DNA of 62,835 nt from Verrucomicrobiales bacterium (GCA_002726915.1 PBSY01000076.1:1-62835); one strand, 5' to 3'. Counted from the first letter of the stretch, positions 50,465 to 60,082 are shown. Notes: generated by a model not told the origin, from the letters alone. A program made the numbers and translations.

Positions 50465-50597
50465 TGATAGGAAGCCGTGATAAAACAGAGTGTCCGTGAC
50501 TTAGCCGAATGACAACCCCGAAGGACAAGCGAATCCGGCGTCGATACGTTGTGAAGTGTCTTGAATAGACAGCGGAATCCTCTTAAACACTGGTCTC

Positions 50598-51353
50598 ATG
50601 AGATACTCAGGTTGGTTTTTCCCCTTATTGGTCTCGGCCGCCTTTTTTACTCCTTCGTTTCACGCTGGAGAGAAAAAGTATGTGCGGGAGGAAGGCTCCG
50701 TTGAGTTCCAGAAAAAAGAGAGAGCCAAGGCGAAAGTGACAATCAATCCCGAGTTGCCGTCCGTGCTCATTATTGGGGATTCGATTTCGATTGGTTACAC
50801 CCCTATCGTAAGAGCGGAGTTAGCCAGTAGAGCCAACGTGCTGCATAATCGTGGAAATGCTCAAGGAACTACATTTGGTCTCGCAAACCTGGAAGACTGG
50901 CTCTCTGAGGTAGAGTGGGCTCTGATCCACTTTAATTTCGGTCTGCATGATCTCAAAAGAGTTACTGAGGCAGGAACCTCGAATAATTCAAATGATCCCA
51001 ATGATCCTTATCAGGCGGATCTCGCTACTTATACCGCCAACTTGCAGAAGATTGTGGCCCGGTTGGAGGAGACGAGCGCAAAGCTGATCTTTGCTACAAC
51101 GACTCCGTTTCCCGCTGGGGTAAAGCCCTTTCGTTTGCCTGAGGATGCCAGTAACTATAACAAGGCGGCTCTCAAAATCATGAAGGCTAAAGGAATTGAG
51201 GTGAATGATCTTTACGCGCTGGTCGTGGATGATCTGGAGACGCTTCAGAAGCCTGTGAATGTTCACTTCCATAAGGAAGGATCAGAATTGATGGGAGAAG
51301 AGGTTGCGTCGAAAATCGAAGCAGCTCTCAAGCAGCAAAAAGGAAAGAACTGA
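50598..51353 (+). CDS. Secreted SGNH/GDSL hydrolase
   Basis: A 251-residue exported esterase. A signal peptide (MRYSGWFFPLLVSAAFFTPS) ends near SFHA. Block I is VLIIGDSISIGY with the nucleophile Ser; block III is HFNFGLHDLK; block V is NVHFHKEG with the catalytic His. It is likely to remove acyl or acetyl groups from a glycan. Its stop overlaps the sulfatase start by one base, so both probably act on the same decorated (sulfated and acylated) polysaccharide. Confidence 0.88.
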   Translation: MRYSGWFFPLLVSAAFFTPSFHAGEKKYVREEGSVEFQKKERAKAKVTINPELPSVLIIGDSISIGYTPIVRAELASRANVLHNRGNAQGTTFGLANLEDWLSEVEWALIHFNFGLHDLKRVTEAGTSNNSNDPNDPYQADLATYTANLQKIVARLEETSAKLIFATTTPFPAGVKPFRLPEDASNYNKAALKIMKAKGIEVNDLYALVVDDLETLQKPVNVHFHKEGSELMGEEVASKIEAALKQQKGKN

Positions 51354-52759
51354 TGAGAATTTGGTTGGGTTACCTAATACTGCTTGTTTCCATAGGCGGT
51401 CTCTTCGCTAAAGACCGTCCTAACATCATGCTGATCATGGCAGATGACCAGGGCTATGGTGACGCAGGATTTACCGGGCATCCTTTCGTGCAAACGCCGG
51501 GTATGGATGCAATGGCAGAGAATAGCGTGGTGTTTGACCGTTTTTATGCTTCGGCACCGGTATGCTCGCCGACAAGGGCGAGCGTGATGACGGGTCGCCA
51601 TCCGTTTCGAACGAATGTGCCGAACCACGGCCATTACATGCGGCCTGATGAAGTGACGGTCGCCGAGGCCCTCAGGGATTCCGGTTACGTGACGGGTCAC
51701 TTTGGGAAATGGCATATTGGTTCAGTCCAGCCTGAAAGCCCTACGAATCCCGGTGGAGCGGGATTTGATGAGTGGTTTTCGGGGCTGAACTTCTTTGACC
51801 TCGATCCTTACCTGAGCCGAAACGGGCAGTATGAGAATCCGAAGGGGCAAGGTAGCGTTATAGCGATGGATGCCACGATTGAGTTCCTCCAGAAACACAA
51901 AGACGATGATAAGCCGATGTTCACCGTAACTTGGTTCCCGGCTCCTCACGGTCCGTTTGTCGAAGTCCCGGTCGAACTTTCCAGCGTTGACTCATTTTAC
52001 AAAAATAAGAAGAGCCGGGGCTACTTCCTCGAGATAACCCTGATCGATCAGCAGATCATGCGACTGCGGGAGAGTCTTCGTGAAATGGGGATCGCTGACA
52101 ATACGATCGTCTGGTACACGAGCGACAATGGAGGTCTTGTTGAAGAGACGTCGGGCGGGCGAAAGAAAAAAGGCAGCCTTTACGAAGGAGGCTTGAGGGT
52201 CCCTTCAATCGTCGAATGGCCGGCGAAGTTGGAGCCCAAGCACGTGTCATTGCCGGCGTCTTCGTCCGATATTTATCCCACCCTGTTGGCGATCACTGGG
52301 GCCGAGGTGAGGCATCAGCCTCTGCTCGACGGAGTGGATCTCTCGCCATGTCTCGACGGCAAAGACCAAGATCATCCTCCGATGGGATTCTGGCACGATC
52401 ATACTCTAGGTCAGGCGACTCACAGTGATCGAATTATCAAAGCATTGATGGAAGCCCAGCAGGCGGGTGAATCGTCTCCGTTTCCGGAACGAATACTCAA
52501 GAACGTCGAGGAGTTTCCGACGTTTGAGCGCGGTTATTACAAGGGCCATGCGGCCTGGAATGAGTGGCCTTGGAAACTACACCGAATTCAGAGGGGCGAT
52601 GAGTTGATCCTCGAACTTTATCATCTTGAGAATGATCCCATGGAAGAGAAAGACCTGTCTTTAACGGAGATTAAGCGGGTGGAGGCAATGCTAAAACGAC
52701 TCGAGGATTGGCAAAGTTCGGTTTACGGTAGCTGGGAAGGCAATGACTATTCCGAGTGA
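51353..52759 (+). CDS. Secreted arylsulfatase-type sulfatase
   Basis: A 468-residue family S1 sulfatase with signal peptide (about 1-19). Metal-binding start PNIMLIMADDQGYGD, and the formylglycine site CSPTRAS with Cys71, which a formylglycine-generating enzyme must convert. Then HFGKWHIG, HGPFVEVP and WYTSDNGG. It is full length for the family. It removes sulfate esters from polysaccharides such as fucoidan, ulvan or carrageenan. Neighbouring fuconolactonase-like and FucU-like genes suggest a sulfated fucose polymer, but that is inference. Confidence 0.93.
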   Translation: MRIWLGYLILLVSIGGLFAKDRPNIMLIMADDQGYGDAGFTGHPFVQTPGMDAMAENSVVFDRFYASAPVCSPTRASVMTGRHPFRTNVPNHGHYMRPDEVTVAEALRDSGYVTGHFGKWHIGSVQPESPTNPGGAGFDEWFSGLNFFDLDPYLSRNGQYENPKGQGSVIAMDATIEFLQKHKDDDKPMFTVTWFPAPHGPFVEVPVELSSVDSFYKNKKSRGYFLEITLIDQQIMRLRESLREMGIADNTIVWYTSDNGGLVEETSGGRKKKGSLYEGGLRVPSIVEWPAKLEPKHVSLPASSSDIYPTLLAITGAEVRHQPLLDGVDLSPCLDGKDQDHPPMGFWHDHTLGQATHSDRIIKALMEAQQAGESSPFPERILKNVEEFPTFERGYYKGHAAWNEWPWKLHRIQRGDELILELYHLENDPMEEKDLSLTEIKRVEAMLKRLEDWQSSVYGSWEGNDYSE

Positions 52760-52762
52760 GCC

Positions 52763-53590
52763 ATGAGAGTCGACAGCCATCACCATTTTTGGAATTACGA
52801 TCCGAGTGAGTATGGCTGGATAGGAGAGGGTATGGATGTCCTCAAGAAGGACTTCGGGCCGACAGGCCTTGCTTCCTGTGCTGAGGCAACGAAGATGGAA
52901 GGCTTTGTCTCGGTCCAGGCCAGGCAGAGCGTTGAAGAGACTAAATGGTTGTGCGGCTTTGCTGAGGAAAGCCCGCTTATCAAAGGTGTCGTGGGATGGG
53001 TGCCATTGGTTGATTCGGAGGTGAGCTCGATTCTTGATGCGGTGTCATCACCCTGGCTTAAAGGAATTCGCCATGCCGTTCAGGGGGAACCGGATCCCAA
53101 CTTTATTCTCGGTAAGGAATTTAATCGGGGAATCGAAACGCTGGCAGCCTATGGACTGGTTTATGATATCTTGATTTTTGGTAAGCAGCTATCGCCCTCG
53201 ATTCAGTTTGTCGATAAGCATCCTGATCTTCCGATGGTGTTGGATCATATCGCCAAGCCGGTGATTCATGAAGTGGCTTTCGATGAGCCGTGGGCGACTG
53301 GTTTTCGAGAGATCGCCAAGCGGGAGAATTTAGTGTGTAAATTTTCCGGTGTGGTCACCGAGGTGAGGGATAAAGCATGGTCAATTGATTTGATTAAGCC
53401 CTACTGGGAGGTTGCCCTCGAATCATTTGGGCCACAGCGCCTGCTGTTTGGGAGTGATTGGCCGGTCTGTCTGTTGAAGTCGGATTACGAACGATGGGTT
53501 GGAGCGGTAGAGGCCCTCGTTGGTGAACTGTCTCCAGACGAACAGGCTCACATTATGGGGCTGAACGCCAAACGAGTGTATGCATTGTGA
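52763..53590 (+). CDS. Amidohydrolase-2 family protein, L-fuconolactonase-like
   Basis: A 275-residue cytoplasmic metal-dependent hydrolase. It starts MRVDSHHHFWNYDPSEYGWI. Other family points are VSVQARQSVEETKWL, LKGIRHAVQGEPDPNFIL, MVLDHIAKP, and LLFGSDWPVCLLKSDY with the catalytic Asp. This set is characteristic of L-fuconolactonase and L-rhamnono-lactonase-like enzymes in the oxidative breakdown of deoxy sugars. It is 3 bp after the sulfatase stop and 9 bp before the fucU-like gene, so these form one operon. Confidence 0.87.
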   Translation: MRVDSHHHFWNYDPSEYGWIGEGMDVLKKDFGPTGLASCAEATKMEGFVSVQARQSVEETKWLCGFAEESPLIKGVVGWVPLVDSEVSSILDAVSSPWLKGIRHAVQGEPDPNFILGKEFNRGIETLAAYGLVYDILIFGKQLSPSIQFVDKHPDLPMVLDHIAKPVIHEVAFDEPWATGFREIAKRENLVCKFSGVVTEVRDKAWSIDLIKPYWEVALESFGPQRLLFGSDWPVCLLKSDYERWVGAVEALVGELSPDEQAHIMGLNAKRVYAL

Positions 53591-53599
53591 GGAAAAACC

Positions 53600-54049
53600 A
53601 TGCTGAAATATCAGTTAATTCATCCGAAGATTAACGAGGTGCTGGGGCGTGCCGGTCACGGTAGTAAGGTATTGATTGCCGACGGGAACTACCCGGCCTC
53701 CTCGGCTCTGGGGGCGAAGGCCGAGTTGGTGAGTTTGAATCTGTCCCCCGGAATCCCTACCTGCGCCCAGGTTCTTGCCGCTCTGGTGAGTGCCATTCCC
53801 ATTGAGGCCGCTGACTTGATGATGTATCAGACCACGGGGCCCTATGCGTTGGCGGAGGAACCTTCTGTTTGGGAAGATTATCGGAAGGTTTGTCGCGATG
53901 CCTCTCTGGATCTCGATTTCGGAACGATCGAACGTTTTGCTTTCTATGAGGCGGCAGGTAAGCCCAATCAGGTCCTCACGATTCAGACAGGTGATCAGAG
54001 AAAGTTCGCCAATATTCTTCTCACGATTGGTGTGCGGGACATGGATTAA
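53600..54049 (+). CDS. fucU: RbsD/FucU-family sugar mutarotase
   Basis: A 149-residue protein with the FucU/RbsD pattern. HGSKVLIADGNYPASSA has the His and Asp that drive anomer exchange (usually HGD..). SALVSAIPIEAAD sits in the middle and ERFAFYEAAG near the end. It would interconvert alpha and beta forms of fucose or ribose for the next enzyme. Placement directly after a fuconolactonase-like gene favours fucose, giving an oxidative fucose route (mutarotase, dehydrogenase, lactonase). A fucose dehydrogenase is not obvious here, unless the Gfo/Idh protein fills it. Confidence 0.88.
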   Translation: MLKYQLIHPKINEVLGRAGHGSKVLIADGNYPASSALGAKAELVSLNLSPGIPTCAQVLAALVSAIPIEAADLMMYQTTGPYALAEEPSVWEDYRKVCRDASLDLDFGTIERFAFYEAAGKPNQVLTIQTGDQRKFANILLTIGVRDMD

Positions 54050-54149
54050 ATATCAGACTTGGCTCTTCCATTATTGCCCAGGGTGTCCCATTATGTAACA
54101 GCTTCCGCATCGTTGCTGAGGTGACTGCTGCAAGCAGACTGTTGTTGTC

Positions 54150-56015
54150 ATGCACGACCGTTACGAGAAAATTCCCGTTCAAGTTTATCCAGAAGCCGGT
54201 GAGGCCACCCGACGCGTGGCTGCTGAGATTGCTGATTTGATTCAATCACGAGAGGATGAAGGTCGTGGTGCGGTGTTGGGTCTGGCGACAGGTTCGACTC
54301 CCATTCCGGTTTATCGTGAATTGATTCGATTGCACCGAGAGGAAGGGCTTAGCTTTGCCAATGTCACGACCTTCAACCTCGATGAATACAGCGGACTCGA
54401 TGCTAATCATCCGGAGAGCTACACCCGTTTCATGCAGGAGCAGCTTTTCGATCATGTCGATATTGAAGCCTCGTGCACTAATATACCCAATGCGACGGGA
54501 AGTTCCGCTGAAGAGAAGGAAAGGAGGTGTGCTGAGTATGAGCAGAAGATCTGTGAAGCAGGTGGGATTGATATCCAACTGCTGGGAATTGGTCGAAGTG
54601 GTCACATCGGATTCAATGAGCCTGGTTCACCGGTAACCTCAACCACCCGGGTCGTGACACTGGACCGAATTACCCGACTGGACGCATCCGCTGACTTCCA
54701 GGGTTTCCACAACGTGCCCCGAACCGCGGTTACGATGGGGGTAAGCACGATCCTTAAGGCCGAAAAAGTGTTTTTGTTAGCATGGGGTAAAGGTAAAGCA
54801 GATGTTGTTCGAATCGCGGTTGAAGAGCAGGAAAGTGAGGCGGTTACCGCCAGTTTCCTGCAACGTCACGACAATGCTGAATTCGTTCTCGACGAAGCGG
54901 CGGCCGGAGACCTCACCCGGATTCGCTATCCATGGTTGGTCGATTCGATTGTCTGGACGCCGAGAATGCAGCGGCAGGCGATTTCGTGGGCATCAGGAAA
55001 AACTGAAAAGCCTATTCTTAAATTGGTTGATGACGACTACAACGAGTCCGGTCTTGGCGAATTGATCGCTGAAGGGGAAAACTCCTACTCGCTGAATATC
55101 GCGACCTTTAACGATTACCAGAACACTGTCACCGGATGGCCTGGCGGGAAGCCGGGAGCGAACGATGAAACGCGTCCTGAGAAGTCAGATTCACACCCAA
55201 AGCGTGCGGTGATCTTTTCTGCCGAACCGCAGGATGCACTTGTCTCGATGGGAGCAACAATCAATCGACTGAAAGAGCAGGGGCATCTTGTGACTCTAGT
55301 GGCACTTACATCGGGCGATTTGAGGGTTAGAGATCAGGAGGCGCTCAAGTTGATTCGTTGTCTGCAGACGGTTGAGCAATCCAAGTCACTGGACTGGCAA
55401 ATCCCACCGCGCTTGGGTGACCACGTTGGAAGCCTTGCCGACGGTGATGCTGAAGCGGCTCTCAATCCCGATGTTAGACATCTGAAATCCATAATCTTAC
55501 GCGCTGAGGTTGTGGACAGTGCTGCGGCACTAGGCATCAGCGAATCATCGCTAAAGTTTCTTGGTTTGCCCTTTTACGATTTGGGACGCTTTCGTCAGTT
55601 TCATGTCACCGAGGATGATCACGAGCAGGTTGCTTCGGTGTTGGAGGAGTTGAATCCTAATCTCGTTTTTTTAGCTGGCTCAGTTGCGGACCCAATGAGT
55701 CCCCAAGGGATTGCTTTCCAGCTCGTAGCTAAAGCAATCATTTCTTTTCCGATCACAACCGATCATATTTGGACCTACCGCCATCGTGAGGAGATGCTTA
55801 AGCCTCACGAGATCGATATGGCGATCCCGATCAGTCCGGTACAGCATGAGCTGAAGGCCAACGCTCTCCAACGTCTCAGGGCAGTGGTGGACCTTCGTAA
55901 CGAGGAAGCCCTCAAAGAAGACCGGGCGGTGGCAGGCGCTTACGATGAGCTTGGCCTAGCCGAATACGAAGCGATGGAAGTGTTTCACCGACTGGAGGTC
56001 GCAGAGCTATGGTGA
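54150..56015 (+). CDS. nagB: Glucosamine-6-phosphate deaminase fused to a degenerate PIG-L domain
   Basis: A 621-residue protein. Residues 1-280 are NagB: GLATGSTPIPVY, FNLDEYSGL (Asp78) and GIGRSGHIGFNEPGS with His152 and Glu157. The position equal to E. coli Asp141 is Ser150; the long NagB subfamily often lacks that Asp. Residues about 350-620 are a PIG-L/LmbE deacetylase fold, but the zinc motif HPDD is replaced by EPQD (359-362), so deacetylase activity is unlikely. The next gene, overlapping by 7 bp, encodes an intact PIG-L enzyme. The protein should convert glucosamine-6-phosphate to fructose-6-phosphate. Confidence 0.9.
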   Translation: MHDRYEKIPVQVYPEAGEATRRVAAEIADLIQSREDEGRGAVLGLATGSTPIPVYRELIRLHREEGLSFANVTTFNLDEYSGLDANHPESYTRFMQEQLFDHVDIEASCTNIPNATGSSAEEKERRCAEYEQKICEAGGIDIQLLGIGRSGHIGFNEPGSPVTSTTRVVTLDRITRLDASADFQGFHNVPRTAVTMGVSTILKAEKVFLLAWGKGKADVVRIAVEEQESEAVTASFLQRHDNAEFVLDEAAAGDLTRIRYPWLVDSIVWTPRMQRQAISWASGKTEKPILKLVDDDYNESGLGELIAEGENSYSLNIATFNDYQNTVTGWPGGKPGANDETRPEKSDSHPKRAVIFSAEPQDALVSMGATINRLKEQGHLVTLVALTSGDLRVRDQEALKLIRCLQTVEQSKSLDWQIPPRLGDHVGSLADGDAEAALNPDVRHLKSIILRAEVVDSAAALGISESSLKFLGLPFYDLGRFRQFHVTEDDHEQVASVLEELNPNLVFLAGSVADPMSPQGIAFQLVAKAIISFPITTDHIWTYRHREEMLKPHEIDMAIPISPVQHELKANALQRLRAVVDLRNEEALKEDRAVAGAYDELGLAEYEAMEVFHRLEVAELW

Positions 56016-56878
56016 CTTTAACCGATCGTTGTTTGTCGAATCCTGGTGCCGACATTTTTGTGCCGGATGGAGTGTCGATCGAAGAAGCGCTAAAAAGGAC
56101 GACACATTTAGCTGTCGGGGCGCATCACGATGATCTCGAAATAGCGGCCTACCCAGCAATTGAGCACTGCTTTGAAAATTGCGGTGCGTGGTTCGCAGGA
56201 GTTGTGGTGACCGATGGGCGAGGTAGCTCTAGAACTGGTCCCTACGAAAATTATTCCAATGAAGAAATTCGGGAGATTCGACGTCGCGAACAAATCCGTG
56301 CTGCGATGTTAGGCGACTATGGAATCGTGATTCAACTTGATTACCGGAGCAGTGAAATCAAAGGCGGAATTAATGAGTCGCTGGCAAGTGATTTAAAAAA
56401 GATCGCTGAAGCGGTCGAGGCTGGAGAAGTGATATCTCATCAGCCCCTCGATCGTCATCCTACCCACATCGCTGTGTTCTATCACGTGCTTGAGGCCTTG
56501 CGAAGACTTCCAGACAAGCAACAGCCGGACTCGTTTATCGGCGCTGAAGTATGGGGTAAGTTGGACTGGTTATCATCGACTCAGAAGATGACGCTCGACA
56601 GTGGACGGCGTGAGCATCTTGCCCAGGCCCTAATCGGAGTTTTTGACTCACAGATCGCAGGCGGTAAGCGTTATGATCTGGGAGAAATTGGGCACCGACA
56701 TGCTAATGCGACGTATGGCGATTCGCATTCGATCGACAAATTCACTCAGGCGTCTCTGGCCCTAGACTTGTCAGCCTTGCTGAATGATCCCTCAGCTTCG
56801 GCCTGTGAGTTTGCGCTCGATGCGGTTGATCGGTTTCGTGGGGAAACCAAGCAACGGCTTATTGACTGGGAAAGCTGA
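56009..56878 (+). CDS. PIG-L/LmbE-family N-acetylglucosaminyl deacetylase
   Basis: A 289-residue deacetylase. The zinc site reads GAHHDDLEI (38-44), with VVVTDGRGS following and the third ligand in HQPLDRHPTH. It removes acetyl groups from GlcNAc-type sugars or conjugates. The start overlaps the end of the NagB fusion by 7 bp. Supply of deacetylated amino sugar to the neighbouring deaminase is a sensible role; GlcNAc-6-phosphate deacetylase (NagA) is not in the window, so it could stand in for it. Confidence 0.88.
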   Translation: MVTLTDRCLSNPGADIFVPDGVSIEEALKRTTHLAVGAHHDDLEIAAYPAIEHCFENCGAWFAGVVVTDGRGSSRTGPYENYSNEEIREIRRREQIRAAMLGDYGIVIQLDYRSSEIKGGINESLASDLKKIAEAVEAGEVISHQPLDRHPTHIAVFYHVLEALRRLPDKQQPDSFIGAEVWGKLDWLSSTQKMTLDSGRREHLAQALIGVFDSQIAGGKRYDLGEIGHRHANATYGDSHSIDKFTQASLALDLSALLNDPSASACEFALDAVDRFRGETKQRLIDWES

Positions 56879-56890
56879 GTTCAAAATACT

Positions 56891-57967
56891 ATGGATAGAA
56901 TACAACCCGTAAGAGTTCTCGTGGTCGGATGCGGCCACATGGGGAAGTCCCACGCTAAAGCTTATCAAAAACTCGAGGAATTTGAGATTGTTGGTGTCGT
57001 CAGTCGCACCAGTGCAAGTCGCGAGGCTATGTTTGAGGAGCTTGGAGAAAGGTGGCCCGGTTTTGACAGCTATGAGACAGCGCTCCAAGAGCTGAAGCCT
57101 GATGCGGTTTCGATCAATACTTTTCCTGACACTCATGCGGATTATGCGATAAAGGCGATGAAAGCTGGAGCGCACGTTTTCCTCGAAAAGCCGATCGCTG
57201 AATCGGTGGCGGAAGCAGAAGAAGTCGTTCGAGTTTCAAGAGAAACAGGACTTGCTCTCACGATTGGATATATCCTGCGGGTTCACCCATCATGGGTGGA
57301 GTTCGTGAATCAGGCTCAACAACTCGGAAAGCCACTAGTGATGAGGATGAATTTGAACCAGCAAAGTCACGGTGATAATTGGCAAACTCACAAAAATATC
57401 ATGTCCTCGCTCGCCCCGATGGTCGATTGCGGCGTTCATTATGTCGATGTGATGTGTCAGATGACTAAATCCAAACCCATCCGGGTGAGTGCTATTCAGG
57501 CAAAGCTGTCAGACGAAGTGGGAGAGCGTTGCAACTACGGCCAGATGCAGATTACTTTTGAAGATGGATCGGTCGGTTGGTATGAAGCCGGTTGGGGGCC
57601 TATGATGAGCACAACGGCTTACTTTGTGAAGGACGTGGTCGGTCCGAAAGGCTGCGTCAGTATCGCGCCCAAGAAAAGCGATGGGAAAGAGAGTGATAGT
57701 GTGGATTCGCATACTCGAACCGAGAGCCTTCTCGTCCACCGAGGGGCGCTCGATGAGAACGGTTCGTTCGTCGAACCGGACCGCTACATTGATCTCGAAG
57801 ATGAGCCAGGTCACGACGAACTGTGTTTGCGGGAGCAGGAACTCTTTCTTAAAGCGATTCGGGGTGAGGCTGATATGAACAGTCACGTAGAAGACGCTCT
57901 CAACAGCCTTCGGATCGTATTGGCGGCGCAGGAAGCAGCCGATCAGGGTAAAAATATTAAATTGTGA
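56891..57967 (+). CDS. Gfo/Idh/MocA-family oxidoreductase
   Basis: A 358-residue NAD(P)-dependent oxidoreductase. The Rossmann start is VRVLVVGCGHMGKSHAKAY, then SINTFPDTHADYAIKAMKAG, and the conserved HVFLEKPIAESVAEAEE with the catalytic Lys. The C-terminal alpha/beta substrate domain includes VDCGVHYVDVMCQM with the Asp-x-x-x-His pair. It oxidises or reduces a sugar or amino sugar, perhaps at C3 or as a sugar dehydrogenase for fucose; not determined. It lies 12 bp after the deacetylase and overlaps the regulator by 4 bp (GTGA). Confidence 0.9.
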   Translation: MDRIQPVRVLVVGCGHMGKSHAKAYQKLEEFEIVGVVSRTSASREAMFEELGERWPGFDSYETALQELKPDAVSINTFPDTHADYAIKAMKAGAHVFLEKPIAESVAEAEEVVRVSRETGLALTIGYILRVHPSWVEFVNQAQQLGKPLVMRMNLNQQSHGDNWQTHKNIMSSLAPMVDCGVHYVDVMCQMTKSKPIRVSAIQAKLSDEVGERCNYGQMQITFEDGSVGWYEAGWGPMMSTTAYFVKDVVGPKGCVSIAPKKSDGKESDSVDSHTRTESLLVHRGALDENGSFVEPDRYIDLEDEPGHDELCLREQELFLKAIRGEADMNSHVEDALNSLRIVLAAQEAADQGKNIKL

Positions 57968-59079
57968 GTGTCGCTAATCACACCATTTCGCGCCAGCCGC
58001 TTTGGAGTAAAGTTGCCGAAGCCATTGAAGCCGATATCGCCGACGGGCATTGGTTGGGGAGTCTGCCCGGCGAGCATCAGTTGACGAATCACTATGGGGT
58101 GGGACGAAGATCGATTCGGTCGGCCCTCCAGCGATTGGAAGAGAGAGGCATCATCGGGAAAAGCCCGGGAAAACCTCGCCAGATTCTGACTGATAATCCA
58201 AGAGCGAGTTCTGTATCGGTAATACCGGACCACGTTTTGTTACTCAGCCCATATGCCGAAGAGCAGGGAATCACAAAATCACGAATTCTCTTTAACCGCA
58301 CTTTCGAGGAATTGAGTAAGCGGGGCATTCAACTTGTTCCGCGACGGGTGGAGGTAAAGACGGCAAAGGCGCTGGATCGTAATCTGGGACAACTGAAGGA
58401 GCAGTTTCCCCGTTCTGTCTGGTTGTTGCATGATTGCTCCGGCGCGGTTCAGCGCTGGTGTCAAAATCGTGGAGAACGAGCCCTTGTTCTCGGAGTGAGC
58501 GATCCGGAGGTTTCATTTACTTCAGTGGATATGGACGCCGAGAAAGTGATTTCCCGAAGTGTCAGCCGGCTTGAGAAAGTGGGGCATGACCTTTCCAGGG
58601 TGATGATGTTGATGCGCCGTGAACCGGGGAAGTTGAACCAGACTGCTTGCGACTTGTTTGTTGAAGAACTTCGGCAGCGCACCTTCAAGGACACTTCCAG
58701 TTTAAAAAAGCGTATCCTACTTCACGACGAAGCGAACTTGATCGACCTACTGCGCGAGAGGCTCGGAAAAAAAGATCCTCCTACCGCGCTACTTTGCTGG
58801 CGTACGCACGATGCGATTCGAGTAGTGACTTTCCTTACTCACCAGGGAGTTTCAATACCAAAGAACCTTTCGGTCATTAGTTGTGGTAGTTCTCCGACGA
58901 TGGCATTCATCCACCCATCGATCACTCGTTTTCTCAGTCCAACGCTTGATTACGAGCGATGTTTTCTCCATCAGTTAATTCAGCTATTAGAAGGGGACAA
59001 CAGCAGTGGTCGGAACTATCGGTTTGTTCCTGAGTTCCTTGAGGGAGAGACGGTGACGAACCCTCAGATTGTTACTTAG
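57964..59079 (+). CDS. GntR-type regulator with LacI-like effector domain
   Basis: A 371-residue regulator starting at a GTG that overlaps the upstream stop. Residues about 10-80 are a GntR winged helix (LPGEHQLTNHYGVGRRSIRS, ALQRLEERGIIGK). Residues about 95-370 are a periplasmic-binding-protein-like effector domain as in LacI/GalR proteins (VISCGSSPTMAFIHPSIT, PPTALLCWRTHDAIRV). Such hybrids are frequent in Verrucomicrobiota and Lentisphaerae and respond to sugars. It is the last gene of the operon and most likely controls the amino-sugar genes before it. Confidence 0.87.
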   Translation: MSVANHTISRQPLWSKVAEAIEADIADGHWLGSLPGEHQLTNHYGVGRRSIRSALQRLEERGIIGKSPGKPRQILTDNPRASSVSVIPDHVLLLSPYAEEQGITKSRILFNRTFEELSKRGIQLVPRRVEVKTAKALDRNLGQLKEQFPRSVWLLHDCSGAVQRWCQNRGERALVLGVSDPEVSFTSVDMDAEKVISRSVSRLEKVGHDLSRVMMLMRREPGKLNQTACDLFVEELRQRTFKDTSSLKKRILLHDEANLIDLLRERLGKKDPPTALLCWRTHDAIRVVTFLTHQGVSIPKNLSVISCGSSPTMAFIHPSITRFLSPTLDYERCFLHQLIQLLEGDNSSGRNYRFVPEFLEGETVTNPQIVT

Positions 59080-59160
59080 CATTCTACCCGAAGCAGAGAA
59101 GATGCCGATCCCTTTGGCTCTGCAATGTCAAAGCGAAGTTCCTTTTCTGGATAACGATAG

Positions 59161-60054
59161 CTACCTTTTATTTTCAGGTAAGGTAACCCCAAGGGCCCCT
59201 TTATCAGGAAGTTGCTCGATACGAACTTGTACCTGTAGCCCGCTTTTCACTGCGCCTGAGTATACTCCAGTTACCGGAGCAACTTCCCGGTAGTCACGGC
59301 CTCTCGCAACGATAATGTATGTATCGTCGATAACTTTATTGTTAGTCGGGTCGAGGCCCACCCAGCCTGCCTCTCCAATGTAGACCTCCACCCACGCGTG
59401 AGAGGCTTCGGAGCCTCGCAAACTTTGATCGCGGGTCGCATCAAAAAAGTAACCACTCACGTAGCGGGCCGGAATGCCAATGGCACGACAAAAAGCCACC
59501 ATAGCATGAGAAAAATCCTGACAGACACCTTCTTGTGTTTTGATTACCTCCGACGCATGTGTCGAAACGTTAGTAGCACCTGATCGATATTGGAAATTTT
59601 CGAAGATATACTCCATGATGCAATAACTTGTCTGGAAGACATCTTCTGAAAAACCCTGTATATCGAGCGCTTCCTTCCAAATTTCAGGCGTCCTCTCCAC
59701 GTAGGTGCTGTCTTGAATGTAAGGGTAGCAGTCTTCGAGACTCTTGCACTTGCCTAGATGTCCATGATGAAACCCGAAGGGTAGATTTTCGAAGTCGATT
59801 TTATTCTTCGTGCGAATTGTTGCCCAGGTTTCGATGGTGAGGCGGCTGTGGGGTTCCGCTATTTCAAAGTGCCCCACCTTATTTCCGTTCATGTCGATGT
59901 AGTGCGTGAGGTGAGTTGCTGGCAGAACGGAGATAATGCTGGATTCGCAATTTTGGAAACTGTTGTCGCGAGGGCTCAAGCGCAATTCGTTAACGCTGTC
60001 AGTGACAGGTGCCGTGTAAAGATATTCTGTCCGATGATGTACGCGAAGACGCAT
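59161..60054 (-). CDS. Transglutaminase-like protease, DUF403/ATP-grasp partner
   Basis: A 297-residue protein. The N-terminal bacterial transglutaminase-like region (MRLRVHHRTEYLYTAPVTDS, ELRLSPRDN) is followed by the core with the catalytic triad: Cys in EGVCQDFSHAMVAFCR, His in SEASHAWVEVYI and Asp in GLDPTNNK. It has no signal peptide. It is the third gene in a conserved trio with alpha-E and circularly permuted ATP-grasp proteins, thought to make and process a peptide of unknown nature. 28 bp separate it from the alpha-E gene. Confidence 0.9.
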   Translation of the reverse strand: MRLRVHHRTEYLYTAPVTDSVNELRLSPRDNSFQNCESSIISVLPATHLTHYIDMNGNKVGHFEIAEPHSRLTIETWATIRTKNKIDFENLPFGFHHGHLGKCKSLEDCYPYIQDSTYVERTPEIWKEALDIQGFSEDVFQTSYCIMEYIFENFQYRSGATNVSTHASEVIKTQEGVCQDFSHAMVAFCRAIGIPARYVSGYFFDATRDQSLRGSEASHAWVEVYIGEAGWVGLDPTNNKVIDDTYIIVARGRDYREVAPVTGVYSGAVKSGLQVQVRIEQLPDKGALGVTLPENKR

Positions 60055-60082
60055 CCTTGGTAGGGGTGGTGGGATCCTTCAC

